64,000 nucleotides of DNA from Favolaschia claudopus (lineage: Eukaryota; Basidiomycota; Agaricomycetes; Agaricales; Mycenaceae): positions 1,302,001 through 1,366,000 of the forward strand of contig JAWWNJ010000033.1 in the NCBI GenBank assembly GCA_037176885.1, given 5' to 3'. Positions 63,394 to 64,000 of the stretch are shown here, in pieces (the first letter of the stretch is position 1; each line of letters opens with the position of its first letter). Under the pieces are notes generated by a model. The model made no database searches. It saw nothing but the letters and a program-made list of their open reading frames with translations, and had not been told where the DNA came from. The translations under genes were made by a program, and so were the position numbers.

Positions 63394-64000
63394 TTCCAAA
63401 TGAAGCCTTGGGGTATTCCTTGAGTTCAGAATGATAGATTTGGATGGTTGTAATGAATGCTCATTCTGCTTCTCAAGAAGAGCTCGATAAACTGACTCAG
63501 GCCCTGTTCGGGAACCCAATTTGCGTACAGCTGGCTCCCACACAGCTAACTGTCACACTGAGTCACGGCATCACCACTTTGCCATGTCTTCCACATCGCT
63601 CAATTTGATGGGAATTACCGGTTTGGGGGCTTATGTAACACTTACGTAGGGGGGGTGGGGGTCGAGCGAGCGTTAAGTCACTTTTCCGACCCTGTGTCCG
63701 AAGTTTTAAGGGTGGGTACCCCTTGGATCAAAACCACGGTTGATAACGACGTAAGCGGCCGAAACCTCTCAGTTCAACCTTCATCGCAAAACCAAATAAT
63801 TTTCAACGATAAATAAGGTCATATGTGGGACATTACATGCCGCCCACGACAAGAAGTCCCCATAAGATCCCGAGGTGCGTCATTGACCTTCGAGGTGCGT
63901 TGAATACCACGCTGAACCAGTCGATTAAGACCCAATTGTTCTAGCCCCAGCACCGAGTTTCACGGCAATAGGTCGAAGGGAAATCATGGATGCTGAGCGC
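63394..64000. other. No supported gene
   Basis: G-run GGGGGGGTGGGGGTC near 63650. Nothing else recognised up to the window end. Confidence 0.4.

Overview
The window looks like a transposon-dense, gene-poor piece of a filamentous basidiomycete (Agaricomycete-like) nuclear genome. Reasons: short GT-AG introns of about 50-66 bp, no bacterial gene organisation, and element families typical of mushroom genomes (hAT with long Ala/Ser/Pro-rich N-termini, PIF/Harbinger with a Myb/SANT partner, chromodomain Ty3/Gypsy, Ty1/Copia). I see no rRNA, CRISPR array, bacterial operon or intact housekeeping gene. Most of the sequence is nested mobile DNA, solo LTRs and MITEs, many with target-site duplications (TSDs) that can be read directly.

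Layout. 0-7 kb: end of a hAT element, dispersed repeats, a tRNA-like unit, and a truncated hAT transposase copy on the minus strand (4769-6042). 7.4-7.9 kb: a decayed histone H4 gene that keeps its introns. 8-13 kb: a solo LTR, MITEs, and two divergent broken transposon gene starts (hAT N-terminus and a C2H2 protein). 14.5-19.7 kb: a nested hAT complex. A 707-bp hAT MITE contains a second hAT MITE; 27 bp further on is a 4.4-kb hAT element whose transposase is itself split by a third insertion. Each of the four has an exact 8-bp TSD. 20-25 kb: a gene fragment cut by a TA-flanked MITE, then repeats. 25.5-27.6 kb: degenerate Copia pol. 28.25-31.19 kb: a nearly intact PIF/Harbinger element with 70-bp perfect terminal inverted repeats (TIRs), TTA TSD, a DDE transposase gene and a convergent Myb/SANT gene. 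31.5-34.45 kb: an unexplained array of about eleven hairpins that share internal-loop bases while their stems covary. 34.5-36.0 kb: LTR, primer-binding site and gag of a Gypsy element. 37-46 kb: fold-back elements, a GC-rich interspersed repeat and a small AT-hook gene. 46.6-48.1 kb: 3' part of a chromodomain Gypsy element. 48-64 kb: further MITEs, a C2H2 gene, a tRNA-like SINE candidate, CArG-like palindromes, solo LTRs and a 700-bp fold-back.

The Harbinger element is the only one that looks close to functional; its Myb-like partner appears knocked out by a single extra A. The hAT transposase copies are all broken, but hAT-type non-autonomous elements are abundant, so hAT activity has been important here. 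The most novel signal is the hairpin array at 31.57-34.44 kb.
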